The notes under the pieces are model-generated. The model saw only the letters and a program-made list of their open reading frames with translations, made no database searches and was not told where the DNA came from. DNA of 48,004 bases from a virus, in IMG/VR virus record IMGVR_UViG_3300005921_000004, positions 1 to 48,004 of that record; one strand, given 5' to 3'. Positions within the stretch are counted from its first letter, which is position 1. Each line of letters opens with the position of its first letter. This document shows positions 16,932-25,456 of the stretch, piece after piece. A program made the translations under genes and the position numbers.

Positions 16932-18751
16932 TGCCGACCTTCACATTCACCGATCCGAGCGGTAAGACCTACGACGTTCAAGGGCCGGATGGCGCTACGT
17001 CGGAGCAAGCCTATGGCATGCTCCAGCAGCACCTCGGCAGCCAAGGCGCCGCGCCCGCTGCGCCCACGCCTCCCGCAGCGCCGCCAGATATGCCACCGGC
17101 AACCGGGCTCGCTGGCCCGGCAGGTTCGGCCATCAAAGCTGTCGCCGCGCCGTTCGATACTTTAGCTGCCGCTACTCGTGGGCTCGCATCCAGCACTATG
17201 ACTCCAGTGCTAAGCCTTGCTGCGCGGGCCAAAGCTTTGTTGACGGGACAAGATCCTGATGCGGCTGCTGCTGACGCGCATAATTTTATGGCAGCCCACG
17301 CCTACCATGCGGTTACACCGATGGGTCAAGCGGCGCAAGCCGATGCAGGCGCAGTCGGCGGTGCTGTAGCGGCACCTTTTGGCACAGCCGCGAATGCCGT
17401 GGAGAACGCGGCAGGGCCTGCCGCAACAAAGCAGATTGAAAGCGGCGCTGGCATGGCGAATGACATCGCAGGGTCACTGCCTGTTGCGGGCGCAGTAAAC
17501 GAGCTACGCGCTGCGGCTGCTGCGCCCGAAGCTGTTGGCGTGGCGCGCGGTGCCGCGGATGTTGCACAGGAAGCTGGTTATACAGGTCTGCGGTCGCGCG
17601 CCGATATGGCAACGCCCGGTGCCCAGGGGATCACGGACAAACTTATCTCGCAGGATGTTGGCGTAGTTCCCGGCGCTGACTTGAATGTGGCCGCCGTGCA
17701 AAACGGCCGCGCCAACGGCCCCGGCAAAGTCTACAATCAGCTCCGGCAGGACTTGCCGCCGCAACTAACACAAGATGCCACCCTAGCGCATGACTTGGGA
17801 GCCCTGAAAGATGGCTCCAGCCAGTTGCCAAAGTCACCGGATGTGGATGCACTCCGGCAAGCAATGGTCAGTCAGCCTAACATGACCAGTCAGGAGCTAT
17901 TCGCGAACATAAGCGAAGCTCGCGAGCGTGCTGCAACCCTCCAGGCGTCGGACGATCCTGACAAGGCAGCACTGGGTCGCGCATACACCGGAGTCGCGAA
18001 CGCTTATGAGAGCTTTATCGGGCGGCAGATCCCGGCGCAGTCCGACGTCACGCTGTCGCAGTGGCAGGGCGCTCGTACGCAGATGGCGCAGAGCTATCTG
18101 GCCGAGCAGGCACTCAAAGGTGGCGAGCACTTCGACCCTGCCGTTATCGCCCGCGCGGCTCAGAACAACCCCAACCTGCTTACGGGAGGGTTGAAAATAG
18201 TAGGGGATAGCTACAACGCTTTGCCAAGTACCGGGAGCGGCACAGTAGGGCGTGCTATAGGTGCTGTTGTTGGCGCGGGTAGCGGCGCCGCAGCGGAGCA
18301 CCTTGCTGGCGTCCCGCTCGGAACGGCGGGCGGCGCCATTGCCGGCTCACAGGTTGCGCCAGCCGTGCAGCAAGTTATGCGCCGGATGTTCACGCGCGGC
18401 GATCCTGATGCGGCAGCGGCTGCACCGACGAATCCGCGGCTCAGCTACCACTATCAGGGGAACACGCCGCTCGACAGCTCCGACAACATGTTTCGCTCGT
18501 TGACGCCGCCGCCCGGCAGCGCCGCTCCATCTCCGTCGCAGGGCAGCCTTGGGGAGCTTCTGCAAGGGCCGCCAGCGGCTCCGCAGATGAGCTTGGCGCC
18601 GCCTCCGGGCAACGTCGTGCAGCCCGCTCAGCGCGCCATGCAGCTTCCTCCGGGCCTCGGCACGACGCCCGGCAAGATCGCCGCTGCCTTGAAGGCCGGA
18701 AAGCGGCCGGGAGCCACGACGCCCTCTCTGGGCGACCTACTGGGGCAGTAG
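16931..18751 (+). CDS. Large internal virion / ejection protein (606 aa)
   Basis: It starts at ATG 16931 (TAATG overlap). The N terminus carries a short unit with strands FTFTDPSGKTYDV and then GPDGATSEQAYGMLQQHL, a motif I have seen at the N termini of phage internal virion proteins (from memory). The middle is Ala/Gly-rich with small-residue helices and a glycine-zipper-like segment at about 445-475 (GRAIGAVVGAGSGAAAEHL) that could insert in membranes. The C terminus is Pro-rich. It lies at the T7 gp16 position but is half that size and shows no lytic transglycosylase motif. Confidence 0.6.
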   Translation: MPTFTFTDPSGKTYDVQGPDGATSEQAYGMLQQHLGSQGAAPAAPTPPAAPPDMPPATGLAGPAGSAIKAVAAPFDTLAAATRGLASSTMTPVLSLAARAKALLTGQDPDAAAADAHNFMAAHAYHAVTPMGQAAQADAGAVGGAVAAPFGTAANAVENAAGPAATKQIESGAGMANDIAGSLPVAGAVNELRAAAAAPEAVGVARGAADVAQEAGYTGLRSRADMATPGAQGITDKLISQDVGVVPGADLNVAAVQNGRANGPGKVYNQLRQDLPPQLTQDATLAHDLGALKDGSSQLPKSPDVDALRQAMVSQPNMTSQELFANISEARERAATLQASDDPDKAALGRAYTGVANAYESFIGRQIPAQSDVTLSQWQGARTQMAQSYLAEQALKGGEHFDPAVIARAAQNNPNLLTGGLKIVGDSYNALPSTGSGTVGRAIGAVVGAGSGAAAEHLAGVPLGTAGGAIAGSQVAPAVQQVMRRMFTRGDPDAAAAAPTNPRLSYHYQGNTPLDSSDNMFRSLTPPPGSAAPSPSQGSLGELLQGPPAAPQMSLAPPPGNVVQPAQRAMQLPPGLGTTPGKIAAALKAGKRPGATTPSLGDLLGQ

Positions 18752-18752
18752 C

Positions 18753-20765
18753 ATGAAGATGCAGCTCCCGGCCATCGGTGGCATCCGCAAGGTGCTGAAG
18801 ACGCAGCCCTCGACCGCGACCACGATCGTAGGGCTGGAGAACACCACGCTGACGCTCGCGCAGCTTTCGGCGCTGCTCGGCATCGGCACGACTACGACTC
18901 CGCCGAACACGCAGAGCACCAACCCATCGCAGTTCCTGGCGGTCGAGGGGCCGGGCGTCTCTGGCGGCGGCTCGTTGGTGGGCACCGTGCGCGTGCTGTT
19001 CACCACGCCGTTCAACGAACCCGAGGAACCGGCGGACAACCTCCAGATCCCCGGCGCTGCCGGCGCGCAAGGACCGGCGGGCGCTACAGGTCCCGCGGGC
19101 GCGAGCGGCGTTATCATCTTCGAGCCGGAGGTTGGCGAAGACCCGATACAGATGCAGGGCATCGCCGGCAACACAGGCCCTGCGGGCGCGACTGGCCCCG
19201 CAGGACCGACCGGCGCGAGCGGCATCGGCGCTCCTGTCTGGATGGAGCCCGAAGACCCGTCTGACTATCTGGAGCGCCCTTGGGCGTCTGGTGGCGGCAG
19301 CTCGACCACGAGCGCCAACCCGTCGGCGGTCATCGGCCTCACGGCGGTGGACGGCACCGCGACGACGTTTATGACTTCGGACTCCGCGCCGCCGCTCAGT
19401 CAGGCCATTGTCCCGACATGGACCGGCGCGCACATCTTCGAGCCGAGCAGCATCTCGGCCATCGCGGTGAGCATCATCGGCTCGGCCGACGGCGCTGAAG
19501 CGCTGAACGTCACCGGCGGTGCTGACAGCTCACAGGCAGTGCTCATCACGGCGGGCTCCGCGGCGAACGGCTTACAGCTCGTAGGCTCTACCAGCAACCT
19601 TGTACTTGGGGTGCAGTCTGCGAGCACGGTCGGCGTGGCAGACGTGCTTATCACGCGCAGTGGGTCCACGGCGAATGCGCGGCTCAAAGGGCCGAACATC
19701 CAGTTCTACGACTACGCCTTGGGCCAGGGCGCGAGCGTCCAGTTCTCGGGCGGTCAGTTTGAAATCTGGGATTACAACGGCAACCAGCTCGCGGCCTTCG
19801 GCTACGCCAATGGCGGCTCGACGGGCGGCCTGTTCCTCGGCGGCGCCACCGGCGGCGATGAAGGTTACGGCACGGTGAACGCCACGGGGTACTACATCAA
19901 CGGCGTGAAGCTGGTCATCCCGACAGTGCCGCCGAGCTACGCGGTGGGGTACCACTACGAAGCGGATCAGGATGATCAGTCGTGGATGGTGCGCGATTCG
20001 CCGTTAAATTGCGACGTGAACACATGGAGCGCGCAGCAGATTTTCCAGCAAACTGCCGCCGGCACTTTCACTCAAGTGCACGATCTCCTGGACAACGGCA
20101 ACGCACTCCAGTTTGTAGATGTCTCCGCCAGTGTCGTCGATGGGGTAACTTACTTTGAGGGGTACAACGGTACAACCCTCGTGGGGTATATGGGCCACGG
20201 GCCGACCAACCTAAGTGGCGCGGCGACAAACGATATGGTCATATACGCCTTCGCGCACAGTCTGCGATTCGCCTCCAACACCGGCGATTTCTATTTCGCA
20301 GGCAGCCAGCCGAATCTTCTGGCATCGCAGGCTAACGTAGAATTCTTCATCGGCAACCCGGACTCGAACACCGGCACTGGCTCTCTATGGTTTCAGGCCG
20401 GCGCCGGCTCATCTACGTACGGCGGCGGCTTCATCGGTTGGGGTGGGTCCAACTCAGTGAGCAACGGCGGCGCAGCCGTCAGTTGCATATCGGGTGCGGA
20501 CATCTACCTTGGCACCGGATACACGCCGACAGCTTTCGGAACTTCGTACCTCACCCTCGCCGCGACGCTAGCGACGTTTGCCGGGGGCATTTTGCTCAAG
20601 GCCGCAGCGCCTACCGTAACCACGGCGCAGGTCGGCCTCGGCTCGACCGTGGGCACGACTGCCGCAACGACTTCTGGCGGCGTGACGCTGCCGGCCTTGG
20701 CGAAAGGGTACTGGACGATCAACGTTGCGGGCACCAATTACGCCGTTCCGTACTACACAATCTAG
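18753..20765 (+). CDS. Tail fibre / receptor-binding protein with collagen-like repeats
   Basis: The 670-aa product is the last large structural gene. Residues about 108-126 and 142-166 are collagen-like Gly-X-Y runs (GAAGAQGPAGATGPAGASG type) separated by a loop, each next to an acidic EPxxxxD spacer. The rest is Gly/Ser/Thr/Asn-rich beta structure as in trimeric fibres. A C-terminal segment ending GYWTINVAGTNYAVPYYTI is the kind of conserved tip seen in phage fibres. Position after the ejection proteins matches T7 gene 17. It would bind the host surface; there is no obvious depolymerase signature. Confidence 0.75.
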   Translation: MKMQLPAIGGIRKVLKTQPSTATTIVGLENTTLTLAQLSALLGIGTTTTPPNTQSTNPSQFLAVEGPGVSGGGSLVGTVRVLFTTPFNEPEEPADNLQIPGAAGAQGPAGATGPAGASGVIIFEPEVGEDPIQMQGIAGNTGPAGATGPAGPTGASGIGAPVWMEPEDPSDYLERPWASGGGSSTTSANPSAVIGLTAVDGTATTFMTSDSAPPLSQAIVPTWTGAHIFEPSSISAIAVSIIGSADGAEALNVTGGADSSQAVLITAGSAANGLQLVGSTSNLVLGVQSASTVGVADVLITRSGSTANARLKGPNIQFYDYALGQGASVQFSGGQFEIWDYNGNQLAAFGYANGGSTGGLFLGGATGGDEGYGTVNATGYYINGVKLVIPTVPPSYAVGYHYEADQDDQSWMVRDSPLNCDVNTWSAQQIFQQTAAGTFTQVHDLLDNGNALQFVDVSASVVDGVTYFEGYNGTTLVGYMGHGPTNLSGAATNDMVIYAFAHSLRFASNTGDFYFAGSQPNLLASQANVEFFIGNPDSNTGTGSLWFQAGAGSSTYGGGFIGWGGSNSVSNGGAAVSCISGADIYLGTGYTPTAFGTSYLTLAATLATFAGGILLKAAAPTVTTAQVGLGSTVGTTAATTSGGVTLPALAKGYWTINVAGTNYAVPYYTI

Positions 20766-20821
20766 GCCATTTGCTGAACGCAACCCATTGATCTACACTC
20801 ACGACTCTTAGAGGAACTACC

Positions 20822-21196
20822 ATGCAGAACCGTGCAGCTCGATTCGGACCGGCCGCGATGGCGACAGCCGTTGCGAACTTGCTCAATTGCGCCTTGACTT
20901 CCAATTCCGGCCCGGTCGGAATTTCAAGCCCGGCGTCCTTGGCGCTCTACCTTCTCATCACGCACATCCGCCTGGTGAACACCGCGGCGTCCGCAGCGAC
21001 GGCCAGCCTGTTCATCGGCACGACTGCCACCAGCGCCACCGCTGCGGCATTCGCCTTCAACGGCTACTCGATCGCGGCCAACAGCTACGTCGATTGGTAC
21101 GGTCGCGTGCGCCTCGATGCGGCAGACTTCCTCACCGGACTCGCCAGTGCCACCACAGTGACGTGGCAGGCCGAGGGCGAAATAGGAATCAACTAA
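20822..21196 (+). CDS. Small virion-region protein after the fibre
   Basis: The 124-aa product has a clear AGAGGA ribosome site 7 bases upstream of ATG 20822. It is Ala/Thr/Ser-rich with alternating hydrophobic residues and aromatic patches (GRVRLDAADFLTGL), suggesting a small beta-sandwich. It follows the fibre gene and begins a three-gene set with stop/start overlaps. It could be a fibre accessory, chaperone or tip protein; the family is not recognised. Confidence 0.6.
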   Translation: MQNRAARFGPAAMATAVANLLNCALTSNSGPVGISSPASLALYLLITHIRLVNTAASAATASLFIGTTATSATAAAFAFNGYSIAANSYVDWYGRVRLDAADFLTGLASATTVTWQAEGEIGIN

Positions 21197-21453
21197 TGAT
21201 CACAGCCCAAGAACTAGCGGCCATCATCGAAATGGCAGCGACAGCCCCCGTTCGCAGTTACGCGCATGCCAAGCAGCACGATGCGCTCTTTGCGAAGATG
21301 ATAAATTTCCACAAGGCCCTCGCCTCTGGCAGAGCGGCGATCGGCACGGTCGATCCGGTAGAGCCGGTAACTGACGGCTGCGCCGATCTTCGTGGCGGCA
21401 TAGTGGTCCCTGCTGGCGGCGAAGTGCCGGCCGGCGTAAAGGTTCAGGAGTAG
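21196..21453 (+). CDS. Small hypothetical protein (85 aa)
   Basis: It starts at ATG 21196, overlapping the previous stop (TAATG). The first half is helical (ITAQELAAIIEMAATAP) with a His-containing charged region; the second half has repeated Pro/Val/Gly segments. No family is recognised. It is translationally linked to the fibre-accessory gene before it. Confidence 0.55.
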   Translation: MITAQELAAIIEMAATAPVRSYAHAKQHDALFAKMINFHKALASGRAAIGTVDPVEPVTDGCADLRGGIVVPAGGEVPAGVKVQE

Positions 21454-21457
21454 GTTC

Positions 21458-21835
21458 ATGGCATTCACCAATCTTCACATCACGGAATTCTCGGGGCTCG
21501 GCGCCACGTCGCAGAGCGACAGCGTTCCGCTCGTTGACGCCAGCTCCGTGCGGGCAACACAGACGGTCGCAATCAGCGGCAGCTCGACGGATTCCGCGGC
21601 CTTCCAGTCGGCGGTTACTTCCGGCGGACAGGGCGCGGATGCGCAGCGGCAGTACGAGACAACCCCTGCTACCAAGTGGGTGCTGCTGTTCGCGGACATC
21701 GCCTGCTCGATCGCCTTCGGTACCAGCCCAACAGCGGTTGTGGGTGGCTGGTATCTGCCGGCCGCAACGTCGATCCTCGTGCGCGTGCCTGCTGGCCTCT
21801 CCTGGAAAGTGGCGGTCATTGCCGACACGACCTGA
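21458..21835 (+). CDS. Small virion-like protein (125 aa)
   Basis: The product is Ser/Thr/Ala-rich with a hydrophobic core (TKWVLLFADIACSIAFG) and a beta-like C terminus (ATSILVRVPAGLSWKVAVI). The size and composition resemble the protein at 20822, and both may belong to the fibre region. It ends in a TGATG overlap with the small membrane protein at 21835. Confidence 0.55.
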   Translation: MAFTNLHITEFSGLGATSQSDSVPLVDASSVRATQTVAISGSSTDSAAFQSAVTSGGQGADAQRQYETTPATKWVLLFADIACSIAFGTSPTAVVGGWYLPAATSILVRVPAGLSWKVAVIADTT

Positions 21836-21999
21836 TGTGGGGGCTTGACGCAACGGATGGGTGCATCCTTGGGTTTGTGGTCATCGCAGGAACCTACCTG
21901 TGGCTGCACCCGAGTGATGTGAATTTTGCAACATGGTGCGGGCTCTCAGCGGTGTTCCATCTGCTGAGGGTATACGACCAAAAGAGACCGGACGCTTAA
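21835..21999 (+). CDS. Two-helix small membrane protein, holin candidate
   Basis: The 54-aa product starts at ATG 21835 (TGATG overlap). It has two hydrophobic segments at about 9-25 and 31-46 and a short charged C terminus (DQKRPDA). It opens the lysis cassette, directly before Rz/Rz1, so it may be a holin or a pinholin-like partner. The XhlA-like gene at 22466 is the competing holin candidate, and both may act together. Confidence 0.55.
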   Translation: MWGLDATDGCILGFVVIAGTYLWLHPSDVNFATWCGLSAVFHLLRVYDQKRPDA

Positions 22000-22000
22000 C

Positions 22001-22462
22001 ATGGGCGCGCTGCTGGCACTGGTTCCTTTGCGCGATTGGTTCTACGGAGCCATCGCGGCAGCCGCTGTGATCTTCGCGCTCGACCTGCACCACAAGCTCG
22101 AAGTCGCCAACCAGATCCGCGCCGAGAGCGCCGCTGCGCTTGTCACCGCGCAGAAGACCATCACCACCAACACCGCGGACTACAAGGCCGCGGTCTCCAC
22201 AGTCGAGGCCCAATATGCGAAAGACATGTCTGCTGCTTCTCAGCAGCACAATGCTGACCTTGCTCGGCTGCGCGCCCGCGCCGCTGGTACGGCCGGCCCC
22301 GTGCTACCAGGTACCTCCGGCACCAAGCCAGCCGGCCCCTCGGGGGACAGCAGCTTTGGGGGACTGGGAGAGCTGGCTCTCAACCTCGCCGACGCCCTCC
22401 GCGCCGACGACGCAGCCCTGATCGCATGCTACGCCGATCGCAACGCGCTGACCGGAAAATGA
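22001..22462 (+). CDS. Rz: Rz-like inner-membrane spanin
   Basis: The 153-aa product has an N-terminal signal anchor at about 14-28 (WFYGAIAAAAVIFALDL) followed by a long periplasmic coiled coil to about residue 105. This is the i-spanin layout. A second gene encoding a lipoprotein is fully embedded in another frame (22215-22421), the classic Rz/Rz1 arrangement. With Rz1 it fuses inner and outer membranes in the last step of lysis, which implies a Gram-negative host. Confidence 0.85.
   Translation: MGALLALVPLRDWFYGAIAAAAVIFALDLHHKLEVANQIRAESAAALVTAQKTITTNTADYKAAVSTVEAQYAKDMSAASQQHNADLARLRARAAGTAGPVLPGTSGTKPAGPSGDSSFGGLGELALNLADALRADDAALIACYADRNALTGK
22215..22421 (+). CDS. Rz1: Rz1-like outer-membrane spanin lipoprotein, nested in Rz
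   Basis: The 68-aa product in the +1 frame inside Rz has a signal peptide with a lipobox (TMLTLLGC, lipidated Cys19), followed by a short Pro-rich mature part (APAPLVRPAPCYQVPPAP). These are the defining marks of Rz1 o-spanins. ATG 22215 is the start that places the signal peptide correctly; the open frame upstream of it is only shadow. Confidence 0.9.
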   Translation: MRKTCLLLLSSTMLTLLGCAPAPLVRPAPCYQVPPAPSQPAPRGTAALGDWESWLSTSPTPSAPTTQP

Positions 22463-22465
22463 GCC

Positions 22466-22717
22466 GTGGACAATCCGACAAACGCCGACCTGTTCGGGGT
22501 GCTGATGGGCATCAAGGAAGACGTTGGCGGGCTCAAGGCCAAGGCTGATCTTCAGCTTCTGGGGCTCCAGAATCACGGCGCGCGGATCGGCGTGCTGGAG
22601 AGCACCGCGGACAAGCAGCGCGGCGCGGCGAAGGTCTGGGCGATGGTGGGCACGAGCGCAGGCGCCATCCTCGGCGGCATCGTGACGATCGGCACAACCT
22701 GGTGGCTCAAGAAATGA
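22466..22717 (+). CDS. XhlA-like membrane protein, holin-associated
   Basis: It starts at GTG 22466 just after Rz. The 83-aa product has an N-terminal helical, probably coiled-coil part (ADLFGVLMGIKEDVGGLKAKAD...) and one C-terminal membrane helix at about 56-79 (VWAMVGTSAGAILGGIVTIGTTWW) ending in LKK. This is the hemolysin XhlA / class III holin-like layout. It overlaps the endolysin ATG by 4 bases, so the two are translationally coupled and should act together in lysis. Confidence 0.7.
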   Translation: MDNPTNADLFGVLMGIKEDVGGLKAKADLQLLGLQNHGARIGVLESTADKQRGAAKVWAMVGTSAGAILGGIVTIGTTWWLKK

Positions 22718-23145
22718 ACCTGGGCACTGCTGGCGAGGCGCTGATCAAGAGCTTCGAGCAGTTCCGCTCGACGGCCTATCCCGATGAGGGTGGCGTGCCG
22801 ACGATCGGGTGGGGCCACACCGGCCCTGACGTGACGCTCTACATGGCGCCCTGCACGATGCCCCAGGCGCAGGTCTGGTTCGACCAGGACACGGCGCACT
22901 GCGTCGCGGTGCTCAGCGCCGCGCTCGGGCCGGCGGTCACGCAGAACCAGTTCGACGCCTGCGTCAGCCTGGCTTACAATATCGGTGTAGGCGCATTCCT
23001 ACACTCGACGCTCCTGGCCAAGATGAAGGCCGGCGACACGGCCGGCGCGGCCGATCAGTTCCTGGTCTGGGATAACGTCAACGGGGTGCCTTCTGCCGGG
23101 CTGCTTCGCCGCCGCCGAGCTGAGCAAGCCCTTTTCTCCACTTGA
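22714..23145 (+). CDS. Endolysin, T4-type lysozyme (GH24)
   Basis: The 143-aa product starts at ATG 22714 in an ATGA overlap. It has the GH24 signature LIKSFEQFRSTAYPDEGGVPTIGWGHT-like region, with the catalytic triad E15, D24 and T30 at the spacing of T4 lysozyme (E11, D20, T26). A later ACVSLAYNIG motif and a terminal LLRRRRAEQALF helix also fit. It hydrolyses the glycan strands of peptidoglycan. No signal peptide is present, so release needs a holin. Its 3' end overlaps the convergent gene at 23078 by 68 bases. Confidence 0.95.
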   Translation: MNLGTAGEALIKSFEQFRSTAYPDEGGVPTIGWGHTGPDVTLYMAPCTMPQAQVWFDQDTAHCVAVLSAALGPAVTQNQFDACVSLAYNIGVGAFLHSTLLAKMKAGDTAGAADQFLVWDNVNGVPSAGLLRRRRAEQALFST

Positions 23146-23545
23146 CCCCTCGATAACGCATCTGGGCCTCCAGAGCTGCCCTAGGACCGACGTTCGCCTT
23201 GACCAGCAGCGCCAGGTACACCCCGGCGAACGTCGGGCCATGGTCATCTACGCGGTTCCCGTAGAGGGCGTAGACGATATGGTGGGCGGCCTCGTGCAGG
23301 GCCGTGGCGGCGTTCTTACCCCCTCGGTTCTGCGGACCCCTCGCCTGGAGCGATATGAGCCCCGTGGCGGGGATGCACCAGGACATGGATCTCTGGTGGT
23401 GCTGGCGGACGCGCGCCGCTGGTACGCCATATGCGGCGCACGCAGAGCGTATTAGGGTGCGGCACTCGGCGAGGGTGAGCTGGTTCCGGGACCAGCCGGG
23501 GAAGTCATCCTCGAACCGATAGATGTTCGCGCGCTGGTCGGCCAT
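23078..23545 (-). CDS. HExxH zincin-like protein (SprT-like)
   Basis: The 155-aa product carries H84-E-A-A-H88, then H102 in a DDHGPTFAGVY context, a credible third zinc ligand. This is the layout of small phage zincins related to SprT/WLM-type peptidases. It is the last gene of the leftward unit and runs 68 bases into the 3' end of the endolysin gene. Possible roles are host protein cleavage or DNA-protein crosslink processing (inference from the family only). Confidence 0.65.
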   Translation of the reverse strand: MADQRANIYRFEDDFPGWSRNQLTLAECRTLIRSACAAYGVPAARVRQHHQRSMSWCIPATGLISLQARGPQNRGGKNAATALHEAAHHIVYALYGNRVDDHGPTFAGVYLALLVKANVGPRAALEAQMRYRGVKWRKGLAQLGGGEAARQKAPR

Positions 23546-23546
23546 C

Positions 23547-24755
23547 TCAGCCGCCCTTCGGTACGCTCACCCAATCCTGGGATTTCACCTTCTGGTCCGG
23601 GTCCACGTAGACCGGCATCGAGTAAGTGATGCCGAACTTCGGGTGCGTCACCCACAGGTTCTGCGACGGCTGCTCGAACGGGAAGTTGTTCGTGAAGGCG
23701 TACTCATCGTAGCCCTTGAGACAGGAGTTGACGATCACGCGGTTGAGCATGATGCGCTGGTGCCAGTGCCCCATGACCATCGTGTCGTAGTCCATGCCGA
23801 CCTGGGCGTTGCGCGAGCGCTTCTTGTGATCGCCGCGCAGGATAGGACCCAAGGCGCCGATCATGCCGTCGCCCCCGCGGAACTGATCTCCGTGAGTCAG
23901 CAAATAGCTGTAACCGTAGATCCGGTAAGCGGCGTCCGACGCCTCGGGGATATAGAACGTGACCCGCTTGTCATGCGCCATCGCGCGGGCGAGGAACTGA
24001 TACAGCAGCCAATCGAAGGACGTATGATTCCGGCCCTTCGCGTAAATCTTCATCGTGTCTCGGCCGTGGTTTCCTGACACGCAGGGCAAAAACACAGCTC
24101 CGAAGGTATCAGCCAGCGTACGAATGGCTGGCACGAGATTGTCCACAAGGTCGAGCACTGTCGGCATTGTAGGAATTTCATTCGACGCCCGAAGTTCCTC
24201 GTGAATCGCGCCGGAAACCATGTCGCCACCAAGAGGTACGACGATTCCTGGATAGCGCATGTCACGATCAAGGATTCGACAAAGGTGAATCGCAGTCTCG
24301 ACGCAATAGCGCAGACGCTCGCGAGCAGTCGCGACATCGAATTGGTTGACATTGTTTACCTGCTTGGCGAACACACGCTCGCCCCAGTGGAAGTCGCTGA
24401 GCTGAAGGGTTGGCACGCCGGGCGATGCCAGGTTGCGCGCCTTGATGACCCATTCGGGAACGTCGAGCTTGTCGAGCTTCTGCGCCGCGGTGCCGATAAG
24501 CGCCTTGAGCGCGGCCGTGTCGGCCTGCTCGCGCGTTGCGGCCTTGAGATCCTTCTCAAGCTGCGCGATGCGGCGCATCGGATCGGCCGTCACGGCCTTG
24601 GCTTTCAGGTTGAGCTGTTGCGCCATCTTCAGCCAGTTGCTGAGGGTCTGGGGCGGGATGCCGAGCTTGGCGGCCGCTTCCATCTTCTGCTTGCACTTGG
24701 CAACTAGATCGACGGCGGCTTGTAGCTGGAAATCTGTCGGGGCGTCACGAGGCAT
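23547..24755 (-). CDS. Calcineurin-like metallophosphoesterase with N-terminal HTH
   Basis: The 402-aa product has all the metal-site motifs in order: D121-F-H123 (LSDFHWGE), GGD178, GN229H230, H288-G-D and G-H-W-H332. The N-terminal 60 residues look like a helix-turn-helix (AAAKLGIPPQTLSNWLKMA), followed by a coiled coil at 60-95. It would hydrolyse phosphodiesters, for example nucleic acid ends or cyclic nucleotides, with the HTH possibly giving DNA binding. It lies one base from the zincin gene. Confidence 0.8.
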   Translation of the reverse strand: MPRDAPTDFQLQAAVDLVAKCKQKMEAAAKLGIPPQTLSNWLKMAQQLNLKAKAVTADPMRRIAQLEKDLKAATREQADTAALKALIGTAAQKLDKLDVPEWVIKARNLASPGVPTLQLSDFHWGERVFAKQVNNVNQFDVATARERLRYCVETAIHLCRILDRDMRYPGIVVPLGGDMVSGAIHEELRASNEIPTMPTVLDLVDNLVPAIRTLADTFGAVFLPCVSGNHGRDTMKIYAKGRNHTSFDWLLYQFLARAMAHDKRVTFYIPEASDAAYRIYGYSYLLTHGDQFRGGDGMIGALGPILRGDHKKRSRNAQVGMDYDTMVMGHWHQRIMLNRVIVNSCLKGYDEYAFTNNFPFEQPSQNLWVTHPKFGITYSMPVYVDPDQKVKSQDWVSVPKGG

Positions 24756-24781
24756 GGGGGGCTCTCCGCGCTGGTGTTGTG

Positions 24782-25090
24782 TTACTGACCGAGTTGCGTG
24801 CCGAGACTGTCGCTCTGGCTTACGCTTGGGCTGCCGCCGCCCTCCGCTTGTGCTCCGTTGATCTTCTGTTGGGCGGCCTTGTGGACGCTCGGCGCTACGG
24901 CCATTGCGAGCGCCTTCACGGCGTTGACGATCGCACCGCTGATGCCGGGGTTGCTGGCGCCGGTGTTGAACACTGGCACAGTACCCTGCGGGCTGCCCGG
25001 CATTCCGCCGGCAGGCTGTGCGCCCGCTGGCGGCTGGTAGGCGATCGGTTGGGCAGGAATCATCTGCCCGGTTGATGGATCTATTGGCAT
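24782..25090 (-). CDS. Small Pro/Gly/Ala-rich protein
   Basis: The 102-aa product is Pro/Ala/Gly/Gln-rich at the N terminus (GQMIPAQPIAYQPPAGAQP), has a helical middle at about 50-75 (GAIVNAVKALAMAVAPSVHKAA), and a Ser-rich end. No enzyme motif is seen. It is preceded by two small genes of apparently phage-specific families. A virion or scaffold-linked role is possible but not shown. Confidence 0.55.
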   Translation of the reverse strand: MPIDPSTGQMIPAQPIAYQPPAGAQPAGGMPGSPQGTVPVFNTGASNPGISGAIVNAVKALAMAVAPSVHKAAQQKINGAQAEGGGSPSVSQSDSLGTQLGQ

Positions 25091-25091
25091 G

Positions 25092-25253
25092 TCATTTCCC
25101 CGCCATCTCGTCGCCGAGAGGCTTTCCAGTTACGGGCGGCACGCCCGGTTTGCGATGCGCATTATACGTCATCGCGGCGAGCTTCTTGGCTTCCTTTACG
25201 GACTTGCCCCGACGCTCGTATGAGTCTCGAATATCTTCGTACTGCTTAGGCAT
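25092..25253 (-). CDS. Small basic phage protein (53 aa)
   Basis: It starts at ATG 25253, sharing bases with the stop of the upstream gene (TGATG), and ends two bases before the next start. The product begins MPKQYEDIRDSYERRGKSVK and continues EAKKLAAMTYNAHRKPG, a short helix-loop pattern I have seen in small phage proteins. No function is assigned to it as far as I know. Confidence 0.6.
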   Translation of the reverse strand: MPKQYEDIRDSYERRGKSVKEAKKLAAMTYNAHRKPGVPPVTGKPLGDEMAGK

Positions 25254-25456
25254 CAGGAGGCCATCTCGTCGCCGAGGCCAATGCTCGGGTACTTGCGCTT
25301 CACCGCAGCGCGCACCCGGCCTTCGACCGACTTGCCGCTGGCGCGGGCCAGCGCATTGCGGGCGTGGCTCTTATCCTCTATCGGATATGAGCGATCCGGG
25401 CCGGCGAATTCGCTGGACGGAATAGCGTTGCGCACTTTGGCGGTCAGCTTGGCCAT
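25253..25456 (-). CDS. DUF6582-like small protein
   Basis: The 67-aa product starts at ATG 25456, in a TAATG overlap with the upstream stop. It contains FAGPDRSYPIEDKSHARNAL, which resembles a conserved motif in small phage proteins often found near head-maturation genes. It continues as a basic helical region. The function is unknown. Here it lies far from the head genes, in the leftward unit. Confidence 0.6.
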   Translation of the reverse strand: MAKLTAKVRNAIPSSEFAGPDRSYPIEDKSHARNALARASGKSVEGRVRAAVKRKYPSIGLGDEMAS

